A stretch of DNA of 5,108 bases from Candidatus Bathyarchaeota archaeon (GCA_003152955.1 PMBQ01000006.1:6390-11497), one strand, 5' to 3'; shown: positions 1-5,108, counted from the first letter of the stretch. Numbers and translations are program-made. Notes: a model not told the origin generated them from the sequence alone.

Positions 1-1
1 A

Positions 2-739
2 AAAGCGTTGGAAATGTATCGGGAACAGAGGATTTCCCCAGATGATTTTCTCAGGTATTTCGAAAAAAAGGTCTGGAGAACAATTGTGCGGGATGTGGCC
101 GATGAAATTTACGAAGAGGTTCCCCAGAGCGGGACGAAATTTGGCGCCTTGATTGAAAAACTGTGTGTTTTTCGCTATCTTGACGACTCTCTCATAAGTC
201 GTATTATGACAGATCAAGGAGCAGCTCTAGCAAGTGATGATGCATATCATTTGGCCGATGAATTGACTACTAGTCGTTTGCTTGAGAGAAACGGCCGTTT
301 TCTGCAGGACAATATTACGCGACGATTATTGGCTATCCGCTTACAACACCTAATGTCAGACGAGTTTCATAGATTATGCCAGCATGCTCAAGATGTATAC
401 GCAGAGCGTTTGCAGGGACCCAAAGTTCAGATGCCAGAGAGATGGACAATAGAGTTCCTTTTTCAGTCACTTCAGCAACATGCTAATATTATCTTGGAAC
501 CAAACGGGCGACATATCGCTAGAAGAAGATTCTTTGACATCGACCTTCCCAAGGCCCTAGGTATGTGGAAACTAGTATCTGAAAACAGACGAGAAGAACA
601 GAATGCTCTCAGCCAAGCCATTGAAGATGACTGGGAATTTCGCTTCACAGTTAACTACTACCTACGCGAGGATGAATATTCTAAGAAGTCGTACGAGGAT
701 TTAAGACGGTACTTGGATCGCTTCTTTGAACCAAAGTAA
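2..739 (+). CDS. C-terminal part of a STAND-type NTPase (5' truncated by window edge)
   Basis: The frame is open to the left edge (codons for K-A precede the TTG at 8), so this is most likely the 3' end of a longer gene rather than a 243-residue protein starting at TTG 8. I see no convincing Shine-Dalgarno site in the few bases before that TTG. The visible product is soluble, charged and helical, with no membrane segment. Counting from TTG 8, residues 20-115 look like the winged-helix arm after a STAND NTPase core: a helix pair, then VFRYLDDSLISRIM (54-67), a second helix, and FLQDNITRRLL (98-108). That last stretch matches the position of the MHD-like HD motif in NLR-type ATPases and of LHDEMERL in the larger downstream protein. 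Residues 115-243 are a helical tail with no obvious TPRs. Walker A and B would lie upstream, outside the window. Function is unknown; the family assignment rests on similarity of layout to the downstream gene. Confidence 0.6.
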   Translation, partial: KALEMYREQRISPDDFLRYFEKKVWRTIVRDVADEIYEEVPQSGTKFGALIEKLCVFRYLDDSLISRIMTDQGAALASDDAYHLADELTTSRLLERNGRFLQDNITRRLLAIRLQHLMSDEFHRLCQHAQDVYAERLQGPKVQMPERWTIEFLFQSLQQHANIILEPNGRHIARRRFFDIDLPKALGMWKLVSENRREEQNALSQAIEDDWEFRFTVNYYLREDEYSKKSYEDLRRYLDRFFEPK

Positions 740-882
740 TGCTTGGACTTGATGAATTCGCGTGTGCGCCTTCGGGCTTTCAAATCAGTCGTCATGTTCT
801 ACGTTCCCTACAAAGCATGAAAAAGAGTGACGCTTTTGCTATACTAATCACAGACTCCAAACCGCGATCGCCTGATTCTTAG
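739..882 (+). CDS. Possible small ORF overlapping the upstream stop (47 aa, doubtful)
   Basis: An ATG at 739-741 overlaps the TAA of the upstream gene (TAATG), an arrangement that often couples translation. The frame runs 47 codons to TAG at 880-882. The product begins MLGLDEFACAPSGF, contains a short hydrophobic stretch (DAFAILITD) and ends KPRSPDS. I recognise no family, and there is no clear Shine-Dalgarno sequence beyond the coupling geometry. It could be a genuine tiny coupled gene, the eroded end of a former extension of the upstream gene, or chance. Protein-level conservation in relatives would be needed to accept it. Confidence 0.2.
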   Translation: MLGLDEFACAPSGFQISRHVLRSLQSMKKSDAFAILITDSKPRSPDS

Positions 883-1016
883 TATTACGCATCTGAAGAT
901 CGGTCTTACTGGGTCACTGGCATGCACTCCTAATTGTTGCCAACCGCGCAAGCGGGGAAGCACGTAGAGCAGGCTTTTCTGTTCAATGGTGTCCGACCCG
1001 TTCTACACATCCGTTT

Positions 1017-1046
1017 GCCAACGAGCCCCAGCTGGTTGGCCGTTTT
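1017..1046 (+). terminator. Terminator-like hairpin followed by a short T run
   Basis: GCCAAC (1017-1022) pairs perfectly with GTTGGC (1035-1040). After one G-G mismatch, AGC (1024-1026) pairs with GCT (1031-1033) around a 4-base CCCA loop. The stem is followed by CGTTTTG, so a TTTT run starts 3 bases after it. The run is short for a strong intrinsic terminator. The structure could end transcription from the upstream gene or act as an attenuator in a long leader. There is no T run on the opposite strand, so if it terminates anything it is + strand transcription. Confidence 0.4.
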
Positions 1047-1107
1047 GAGATAAGATGATGACTTGGCCATCGTCAAAGCAGGACAGAATTTCGCCCGATT
1101 CGCGCTC

Positions 1108-1125
1108 ACTGTTTTTTAGAACAGT
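1108..1125. promoter_or_regulatory. Perfect inverted repeat, candidate operator (LexA-box-like spacing)
   Basis: ACTGTT (1108-1113) and AACAGT (1120-1125) are exact reverse complements separated by six bases. Written as CTGT-N8-ACAG, the site has the core and spacing of the SOS box bound by gamma-proteobacterial LexA, although its middle is not an alternating AT tract. It lies 74 bases upstream of ATG 1200, a sensible operator position. Since the host is probably not a proteobacterium, LexA identity is uncertain; any dimeric helix-turn-helix regulator could use such a site. Confidence 0.3.
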
Positions 1126-1185
1126 CACAACGAGCAAGGAATCTTCTCTCGAGCGGCGATCGAAAGTCTCATTGCAGTTTGTGTC

Positions 1186-1192
1186 AAGAGGA
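1186..1192 (+). promoter_or_regulatory. Ribosome binding site deciding the ATG 1200 start
   Basis: AAGAGGA lies 7 bases before ATG 1200, which is good Shine-Dalgarno spacing. The frame also has an upstream TTG at 1179, but that codon lacks a comparable site, and the protein family signature (FIGRSDEL then the P-loop) begins only a few residues after the ATG. The ATG at 1200 is therefore preferred. Confidence 0.7.
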
Positions 1193-1199
1193 AACAACC

Positions 1200-2225
1200 A
1201 TGGCTGAACAAATACCATTCATAGGCCGAAGCGATGAACTTTCCCTTATTTCCGAACTGGCCGGAGAGTGGGGCACGAGACGTATATTGCACATTCAAGG
1301 GGGCGGAGGAATTGGCAAGACGCGTCTGCTCCAAAAGGTGCGTGACAGATATTTGCATGAGACTGTTAAGCGCAGGACAGCTAGCATAGCCCTTGTGCAA
1401 GAGGAAACAGACACGGGATTTTCAAAAGAGCTGGTCAGGGGAGTGCAAAGCATGGCCCTTGAACTAGGGGCAAGGCTGGTTACAAAGGATGCTCAATCCG
1501 ATATCGATAAGATGATATCCGATTTGGATAGTGTCGTGGCAGAACAGCCAAACGCTATTATCATTGGCTTGGGTTCGAACGAAAAACTTTTAGCCGGCAT
1601 AGACCGTGCGAAGCGAAAAGGCATAAAAATATTAGCTATCGAGAATTACCTGCAAATTTCTGATGGCATTACAACGCGAATTTGGCAAGACAACGACAGG
1701 GGTACTGGCCTCTTACTTCGGAAGTTGGCTGAAGATATAAACTCTCAGGGAGAAATCGTTGCTATTGGGACGTCAGGAGCAGTCTTGTCAGAAAAGCGCA
1801 TGAGTTTTCTACGTGAACATCTGCAGAACTACCCAGATATTGTTTTGGTAGCTGAGTTTGGCCACGTTAATGAACTTCCCCAACTTCTCGCTGACCATCC
1901 TGTCATTCGAGCCATTTGGGCGACTTCTGGCGAATCAGCAAGAAGTGTTGCGCGCGCCTTAAAGAACGAAAGACGTACTGACATACTAGTCTACGGCTTT
2001 GATTTCTACTCAAAAGATTTTCAATTATTGTCGTCAGACGACGATCCGTGGGCCGCTACGGTTGCCACTGGACCATATGCACTAGGTCGCGCTGCTATGC
2101 GCCTGGCAATGTTTGCATATTTTGGCGATAAGATAGAAGAATATTACTCGTTACCCATGCACTTGATCACGAAAGCATCACTCAAGAGGGCAGAAAAGCT
2201 ACCTCAAGTTTTGCCTTCCGATTAG
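1200..2225 (+). CDS. STAND NTPase N-terminal half (Walker A) fused to a periplasmic-binding-protein-like sensor domain
   Basis: This 341-residue product ends at an in-frame TAG. Residues 7-14 (FIGRSDEL) are the usual entry to a STAND/AAA-like P-loop module. Residues 34-41 (GGGGIGKT) are Walker A, and the following helix runs to about residue 55. Residues 59-335 then form a complete type-1 periplasmic-binding-protein fold of the RbsB/LacI sensor kind: ASIALVQEETDTGFSKELVRG (strand 1 plus the helix with the F-x3-L-x2-G pattern), AIIIGLGS (119-126), GIKILAIEN (141-149), WQDNDRGTG (162-170), GEIVAIGTSG (184-193), DILVYGFDFY (261-270) and ATVATGPYALGRAAM (286-300). There is no signal peptide or membrane segment, so it should sense a cytoplasmic ligand, as LacI-family regulators do; the ligand cannot be read from sequence. 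Walker B is absent here and lies in the next ORF in the same frame. Alone, this half would lack hydrolysis motifs, so it is either part of a longer product or a partner in a split enzyme. Confidence 0.75.
   Translation: MAEQIPFIGRSDELSLISELAGEWGTRRILHIQGGGGIGKTRLLQKVRDRYLHETVKRRTASIALVQEETDTGFSKELVRGVQSMALELGARLVTKDAQSDIDKMISDLDSVVAEQPNAIIIGLGSNEKLLAGIDRAKRKGIKILAIENYLQISDGITTRIWQDNDRGTGLLLRKLAEDINSQGEIVAIGTSGAVLSEKRMSFLREHLQNYPDIVLVAEFGHVNELPQLLADHPVIRAIWATSGESARSVARALKNERRTDILVYGFDFYSKDFQLLSSDDDPWAATVATGPYALGRAAMRLAMFAYFGDKIEEYYSLPMHLITKASLKRAEKLPQVLPSD
1317..1337 (+). repeat. Left copy of an imperfect in-frame direct repeat flanking the sensor domain
   Basis: These 21 bases encode KTRLLQK, the end of Walker A and the start of its helix. 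The matching copy at 2253-2273 encodes KLRFLQK. The two agree at 16 of 21 positions, with the last nine bases (CTCCAAAAG) identical. They are 936 bp apart, exactly 312 codons, so recombination between them would keep the frame. The repeat is short and could be chance, but its placement at both borders of the inserted domain is suggestive. Confidence 0.45.
2223..2225 (+). other. In-frame TAG interrupting one continuous NTPase reading frame
   Basis: The frame from ATG 1200 and the frame of the Walker B/TPR region are the same. The only break is this TAG, followed by ten sense codons (EEIDIAWTPK) before the TTG at 2256. No insertion or deletion is needed to join the halves. A single base change would give Trp (TGG) or Gln (CAG), and the linker would then read LPSDW-EEIDIAWTP or LPSDQ-EEIDIAWTP. 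Possible explanations are a nonsense mutation or sequencing error, a natural split gene, UAG readthrough, or a stop carried inside a removable insertion. Confidence 0.85.
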
Positions 2226-2231
2226 GAAGAG
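2224..2231 (+). promoter_or_regulatory. Shine-Dalgarno-like AGGAAGAG overlapping the TAG stop
   Basis: AGGAAGAG begins on the second base of the TAG, a layout seen where termination is coupled to reinitiation. The spacing is a problem. The nearest standard start, TTG 2256, is 24 bases from its end, while an in-frame ATT (2238), a very rare initiator, is 6 bases away. The site may be functional for reinitiation or may simply reflect Glu-Glu codons. Confidence 0.25.
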
Positions 2232-2252
2232 ATAGATATTGCCTGGACACCT

Positions 2253-2273
2253 AAGTTGCGATTCCTCCAAAAG
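2253..2273 (+). repeat. Right copy of the imperfect in-frame direct repeat
   Basis: This copy encodes KLRFLQK and pairs with the left copy at 1317-1337 (KTRLLQK); the CTCCAAAAG stretch at 2265-2273 is identical. It sits just before DSLSLLVTNIIDFDDPSL, where the NTPase core resumes after the sensor domain. Confidence 0.45.
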
Positions 2274-4871
2274 ACTTCCTCAAAAGACAGTCTGAGCTTG
2301 CTAGTCACTAACATTATTGATTTTGATGACCCTTCTCTTCAAACTACAGAAAACGTAAATCTTAGCATAGCGCAAGAGGTGGGATTACAGGAGGAGGTTA
2401 TCCTGAGCGCACTGCAAGATTTACGCAAAATGGAAGGGGCTGATGTTAGCCCGGCAGCTTTGGTTCGTCAAAGAGAACAAATCCGAAAAGAGATCGTCGA
2501 CTCTTTCAACAGTTTGGCCAATCACCAGCGTATAGTCTTGTTTTTTGACACTTGCGAGAAACTAGGACAGGATTCCTGGAGTCAAATCATTGCCCTCGTA
2601 CTTCAATTGGAAAATGTGCTTTGCCTGTTGGCTGGCCGCAGACACGAAGACTTTGATCTAAGCGATCTATTGTATTCCAAGTTTGAGCAGGACGCCCGAT
2701 TCCTTGATCTAGAGCCGCTGAGTCAAGAAGACAGTCTGGAATACCTTAGGCAGAAAGCAGATCAGTTGCACGTTTCCTTAAGGCCAGAATTGGCGCAGAT
2801 GCTAGTGTTGTTGACAAAGGGACGTCCGATCTTGATTGACTTGGCTACAGACTACTTTGCACGTGCTGTTCCGCTTGAGTGGATTACCCAAACCACTCCA
2901 GAGGAATTTGCGGCGTTGCCAGATCGCCTTAAGGAGGAAAAACGCACAGAGTTCGAGCGTCAGTTAGTGCGCGAGATTGAAAAAGTACATTACCAGATGG
3001 ATCGACTAACTCTCAGCATGTCGCGTGTCTACCCATTGAATGTGACGATGATCTCTAGGTTACTGGGCTTGACAAGCAATGAGGCCCAGAATCTGTTTGA
3101 GAGTGCCCAGACATGCGCTTTTGTGAAAATCCTGCCCGGAGAATCGCAGATTGTCCTGCATGACGAGATGGAACGCTTGATCCGGGTGTATGTATGGGAG
3201 AACACGGACCCAGATAAAGGCCGGAGGCGCCGAGATAGCAGAATTGCAGCTGAACTCTTCGGAGAACAGGTCAGGCAACTCTCTGAACAACGCAGTAAGC
3301 TCGTGGGCGAAATACCAGGAGGCGATGCCGACTCTGTAGTTTTTGTTGAACTGGAACGCCTGGAGCGTGAGCGGGAGGTTGTTGTTGAAAAGTGGATTTA
3401 CCATGCTCTATATGCCGACGTCGCCACTGCTTTCGGCAATTGGCAGGATATATCTAAACAATTACATGATGAGAGAAGGTATGACTTTTCTTTACGGCTT
3501 GCAGACGTTGTGAAAGAATATCGCTCAGAATTTACTCCAGCCCAGCAATATACTTATGATTATCATTACACAAGGTCGAAAATGGGCACGGGCAAGTATG
3601 AGGAATCTAGAGATTTGTGTTTCAAATTGCTACACGACAGCACTCCGGACAACATATCAAGCGTCTATAATTTGCTAGGCATCATTGAAACCATACTGGG
3701 CAATTTTGAGCAAGCATTGAATCACCAACTCGAATGTCGGAGAAGAATTGTGGATATGGATTCAATTGCTAGAGTGGAAAACCAGCTGGGGTACATTTAC
3801 AGGCTGCTCTATCAATTGGATCAATCAGAAAAACACTACGCACTAAGCTGTAAAAAGGCCAGTGAATTCGACGAAGAGTTAACAGGCAAAGAAAAGGTAA
3901 GCAATCAAGTGCTCATTGCTTCCACATACAATAACATGGGGTATGTATATGGATTGCAAGGAGATTACAATAAGGCGGAGAGTTACTGCCAGCTGGCCGT
4001 AGATGTCTGGTCAGGGATAGAGCGCAAGCGAGAGGTGGGACAAGGAGAGATTACCTTGGCTATTCTTGCAAGAGAGCAAGGTTTTTACGAAAGGTCTATC
4101 GCCCTTCTCCAGCGCGCCCTTAGGCGTCTAAAGGATCCTGATGATTATCTTCAGTTTTGCAGAGCCTATTCTGAATTGGGATGGACACAATGGTATAAGG
4201 CGGAATCAGATAATGAACCTAGTCTTGATGTAGCACTACTCAAGGATTCTCTCCAGGCGGTTGAGAAAAGCGGGGAAATTGCTCGCAAATATCAATTGAG
4301 GAGTGAATGGCCCAGCATATATTGTCGAATGGCTAGAATTTGTTGGCGAATTGGGGACACGCAAAATGGCGACTCGTTTCGCAGTCGGGCACGTGATCTA
4401 ATCCATCAGGCCTCTAAGCTTAGTCAAGAAGTCGGCGACAAGCTCTATGCAATTGAAAGTCTAGTAGGCGAAGCAGAATTTGATCTTGATAGTGGTCGAG
4501 AGAACAGAATTTCAGAATATGTAGGCATTCTTGAAGAATTCCAAACGGGAGATAGCCCTTTCCCTGTGCAATATGGACTGATGTATCGCGTAATTGGAGA
4601 TTTCGCCTTCGCCCGCCACGACCTTGAAGCAGCTTTTGCTAAATACGCTGCGGGATTTCCATTAATCAACCAACGACGTCTTTTCGGCCCCTTTTCTATC
4701 GGGCATGCGCTGTCAAAACTTGCCACGAGAATCAAAAAACTTTCTCCGCCAGACGCTGAAAAATGGCTGCTGTATTTGCGCAGCCGTTGGCAAGAGCAAC
4801 AAACTAATCAGCATGATAATCTGCTGTTCTGGTGTGATCAGCAAATTATCTTGACCCGATTACGTGCTTGA
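2256..4871 (+). CDS. STAND NTPase C-terminal half (Walker B, winged helix) with TPR region
   Basis: The TTG at 2256 is the first usual start after the TAG; it has no well-spaced ribosome binding site, and the next in-frame ATG (2430) would cut into the core. The 871 residues continue the NTPase begun upstream. LLVTNIIDFDDPSL (15-28) is the segment that follows the P-loop helix in this family. RIVLFFDT (92-99) with E101 is Walker B. VLCLLAGR (121-128) is a sensor-1-like strand. LTKGRPILIDLA (186-197) holds the GxP motif typical of STAND proteins. A winged-helix arm at about 235-315 ends in LHDEMERLIR (301-310), equivalent to the MHD motif of NLR/AP-ATPases, which contacts nucleotide in the off state. 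Helical TPR-like repeats cover about 430-805; the clearest are SSVYNLLGIIETILGNFEQA (468-487), the repeat at 505-538, and YNNMGYVYGLQGDYNKAESY (558-577). There are no membrane segments. By family, it is a signal-responsive ATP/ADP switch in which TPRs bind partners. By itself it lacks Walker A. Confidence 0.75.
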   Translation: MRFLQKTSSKDSLSLLVTNIIDFDDPSLQTTENVNLSIAQEVGLQEEVILSALQDLRKMEGADVSPAALVRQREQIRKEIVDSFNSLANHQRIVLFFDTCEKLGQDSWSQIIALVLQLENVLCLLAGRRHEDFDLSDLLYSKFEQDARFLDLEPLSQEDSLEYLRQKADQLHVSLRPELAQMLVLLTKGRPILIDLATDYFARAVPLEWITQTTPEEFAALPDRLKEEKRTEFERQLVREIEKVHYQMDRLTLSMSRVYPLNVTMISRLLGLTSNEAQNLFESAQTCAFVKILPGESQIVLHDEMERLIRVYVWENTDPDKGRRRRDSRIAAELFGEQVRQLSEQRSKLVGEIPGGDADSVVFVELERLEREREVVVEKWIYHALYADVATAFGNWQDISKQLHDERRYDFSLRLADVVKEYRSEFTPAQQYTYDYHYTRSKMGTGKYEESRDLCFKLLHDSTPDNISSVYNLLGIIETILGNFEQALNHQLECRRRIVDMDSIARVENQLGYIYRLLYQLDQSEKHYALSCKKASEFDEELTGKEKVSNQVLIASTYNNMGYVYGLQGDYNKAESYCQLAVDVWSGIERKREVGQGEITLAILAREQGFYERSIALLQRALRRLKDPDDYLQFCRAYSELGWTQWYKAESDNEPSLDVALLKDSLQAVEKSGEIARKYQLRSEWPSIYCRMARICWRIGDTQNGDSFRSRARDLIHQASKLSQEVGDKLYAIESLVGEAEFDLDSGRENRISEYVGILEEFQTGDSPFPVQYGLMYRVIGDFAFARHDLEAAFAKYAAGFPLINQRRLFGPFSIGHALSKLATRIKKLSPPDAEKWLLYLRSRWQEQQTNQHDNLLFWCDQQIILTRLRA

Positions 4872-4887
4872 GTTGGGGTTATACACT

Positions 4888-5108
4888 ATGCCAAAACCAA
4901 ATCTGGTCACACCCCAAGTAATATTTGATCGAGACCCCGCGACATACCACTTGACAGGAGAAGACGACTGTGACTGCAGTGGTGGAGATTGTGCTTGTAA
5001 TCGCGATTCGTCAGTGATATCGATGGATAGTTATCCATTGGCACTTAGCGAGATGTCCCTTGTACGCTCTTTCGATTCAAAAACGCTGGCACTTGAAGAG
5101 GACTATGT
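4888..5108 (+). CDS. Start of an unidentified protein with an N-terminal C-x-C / C-x-C cluster (3' truncated)
   Basis: ATG 4888 lies 16 bases after the TGA of the TPR gene, so the two probably share a transcript. The only ribosome-binding hint is a weak GGGGT about 9 bases upstream. The 73 visible codons stay open to the right edge. The product starts MPKPNLVTPQVIFDRDPATY, then has an acidic, glycine-containing cysteine cluster: C28-D-C30, S-G-G-D, C35-A-C37. After that comes YPLALSEMSLVRSFDSKTLALEEDY (49-73), which looks like the start of a folded domain. I do not recognise the family with confidence. It could be a metal-binding or Fe-S protein, a peptide precursor-like leader fused to a domain, or the N-terminus of a radical-SAM/SPASM-type maturase, whose N-termini sometimes resemble the last stretch; this is weak inference. 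Confidence 0.6.
   Translation, partial: MPKPNLVTPQVIFDRDPATYHLTGEDDCDCSGGDCACNRDSSVISMDSYPLALSEMSLVRSFDSKTLALEEDY

Larger units (their letters stand above)
740..1199 (+). other. Intergenic region and probable leader of the PBP-STAND gene
   Basis: About 460 bases separate two co-oriented STAND-like genes. Apart from the doubtful small ORF at its left end, I find no convincing protein gene here. The notable structures are a terminator-like hairpin at 1017-1046, a 6+6 inverted repeat at 1108-1125, and a ribosome binding site just before ATG 1200. A single GCGATCGC palindrome lies at 864-871. The hairpin suggests upstream transcription is ended or attenuated here and that the 1200 gene has its own promoter between about 1047 and 1190, but I could not identify a -35/-10 pair that matches well. 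Confidence 0.6.
1200..4871 (+). other. Composite locus: interrupted PBP-containing STAND-TPR receptor
   Basis: Read as one gene with the TAG decoded, this frame gives 1223 residues: the P-loop start, the inserted ligand-binding domain (about 280 residues), the rest of the NTPase core, the winged-helix arm and the TPRs. Walker A and Walker B, which must share one active site, lie on opposite sides of the sensor domain and of the stop codon. Codon usage and frame appear continuous, and I see no second stop or frameshift anywhere in the 3.7 kb. That argues that the disruption is very recent, tolerated, or functional. The product could be a single-chain receptor in which ligand binding directly gates nucleotide binding. 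Confidence 0.6.

Noticed and set aside
837..845. TGCTATACT, an extended -10-like promoter element
   Set aside because: No acceptable -35 hexamer lies 16-18 bases upstream, and it sits before the terminator-like hairpin; the evidence is too thin to list as a promoter.
864..871. GCGATCGC palindrome (HIP1-like) as a sign of a cyanobacterial host
   Set aside because: A single copy in 5.1 kb is not enough; HIP1-rich genomes usually carry it more densely, and one copy can occur by chance.
945..956. CCGC-GCAA-GCGG mini-hairpin with a GNRA-type loop
   Set aside because: The stem is only four base pairs, with no T run or partner structure; it is likely chance.
1003..1218. Minus-strand 71-codon ORF across the leader, with an internal TTG at 1137 giving a 44-residue peptide (LLVVTVLKNSERESG...GARWQTDV)
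   Set aside because: It looks mildly protein-like, but its ATG lies inside the receptor gene, its ribosome site is weak, and its last codons are simply the terminator-like hairpin read backwards. I know of no family it matches.
1125..1400. Minus-strand 91-codon ORF opposite the P-loop start
   Set aside because: It is antisense to a clearly recognisable Walker A region and has no family features; it is a shadow frame.
1365..2225. Inserted segment interpreted as an intein or a group I/II intron
   Set aside because: There are no intein splice-junction residues (Cys/Ser start, His-Asn end) or endonuclease motifs, and the segment clearly encodes a binding-protein fold rather than intron structure.
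3060..3404. Minus-strand 114-codon ORF opposite the winged-helix region
   Set aside because: It overlaps well-supported coding sequence on the + strand and its composition looks like a shadow.
4445..4735. Minus-strand 96-codon ORF opposite the end of the TPR region
   Set aside because: It is rich in Ser, Arg and Pro, as expected for an antisense frame, and has no recognisable motif.

Overview
The window carries three or four genes, all on the + strand, with moderate G+C. It looks like an accessory or signalling region of a bacterium that encodes many large STAND NTPases (the NLR-like ATPase class). The family style, with an IIDFDDPSL-type segment after the P-loop, an LLFDT-type Walker B and a TPR tail, reminds me most of Chloroflexota. 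That placement is an inference from memory, not a result; cyanobacteria or other multicellular or filamentous bacteria are not excluded.

Layout. Positions 2-739 are the 3' end of a gene cut by the left edge. Its product looks like the winged-helix arm and tail of a STAND NTPase without TPRs. A roughly 460-base gap follows (740-1199). It holds a small stop-start-overlapping ORF (739-882, doubtful), a terminator-like hairpin (1017-1046) and a perfect 6-bp inverted repeat with LexA-box-like spacing (1108-1125). Next comes a long reading frame from ATG 1200 to TGA 4871, interrupted once by an in-frame TAG at 2223-2225. The part before the TAG encodes a P-loop start with Walker A, followed by a complete periplasmic-binding-protein-like sugar/ligand-sensor domain. 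The part after it encodes the rest of the same NTPase (Walker B, sensor-1-like strand, GxP motif, winged helix, MHD-like LHD motif) and a long TPR region. Positions 4888-5108 begin another gene, cut by the right edge, with a C-x-C...C-x-C cluster near its N-terminus.

The most notable point is the architecture of 1200-4871. A LacI/RbsB-type ligand-binding fold sits between Walker A and Walker B of one NTPase core. The segment is flanked by an imperfect in-frame direct repeat (1317-1337 and 2253-2273, exactly 936 bp or 312 codons apart). The only stop codon in the frame lies within that segment. On paper, collapsing the two repeats would give an uninterrupted 911-residue STAND-TPR protein and remove both the sensor domain and the stop. 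Reading through the TAG would give a 1223-residue receptor. Terminating there would give a 341-residue P-loop plus sensor protein and, with reinitiation, a separate Walker B/TPR protein. The sequence alone cannot tell a split gene, a nonsense-mutated pseudogene and a switchable insertion apart.

Working model (inference): an intracellular ligand sensor is wired directly into an NLR-like switch ATPase, and the TPRs act as the partner- or signal-binding surface. The downstream Cys-cluster gene is a possible functional partner because it starts only 16 bases after the TPR gene ends.
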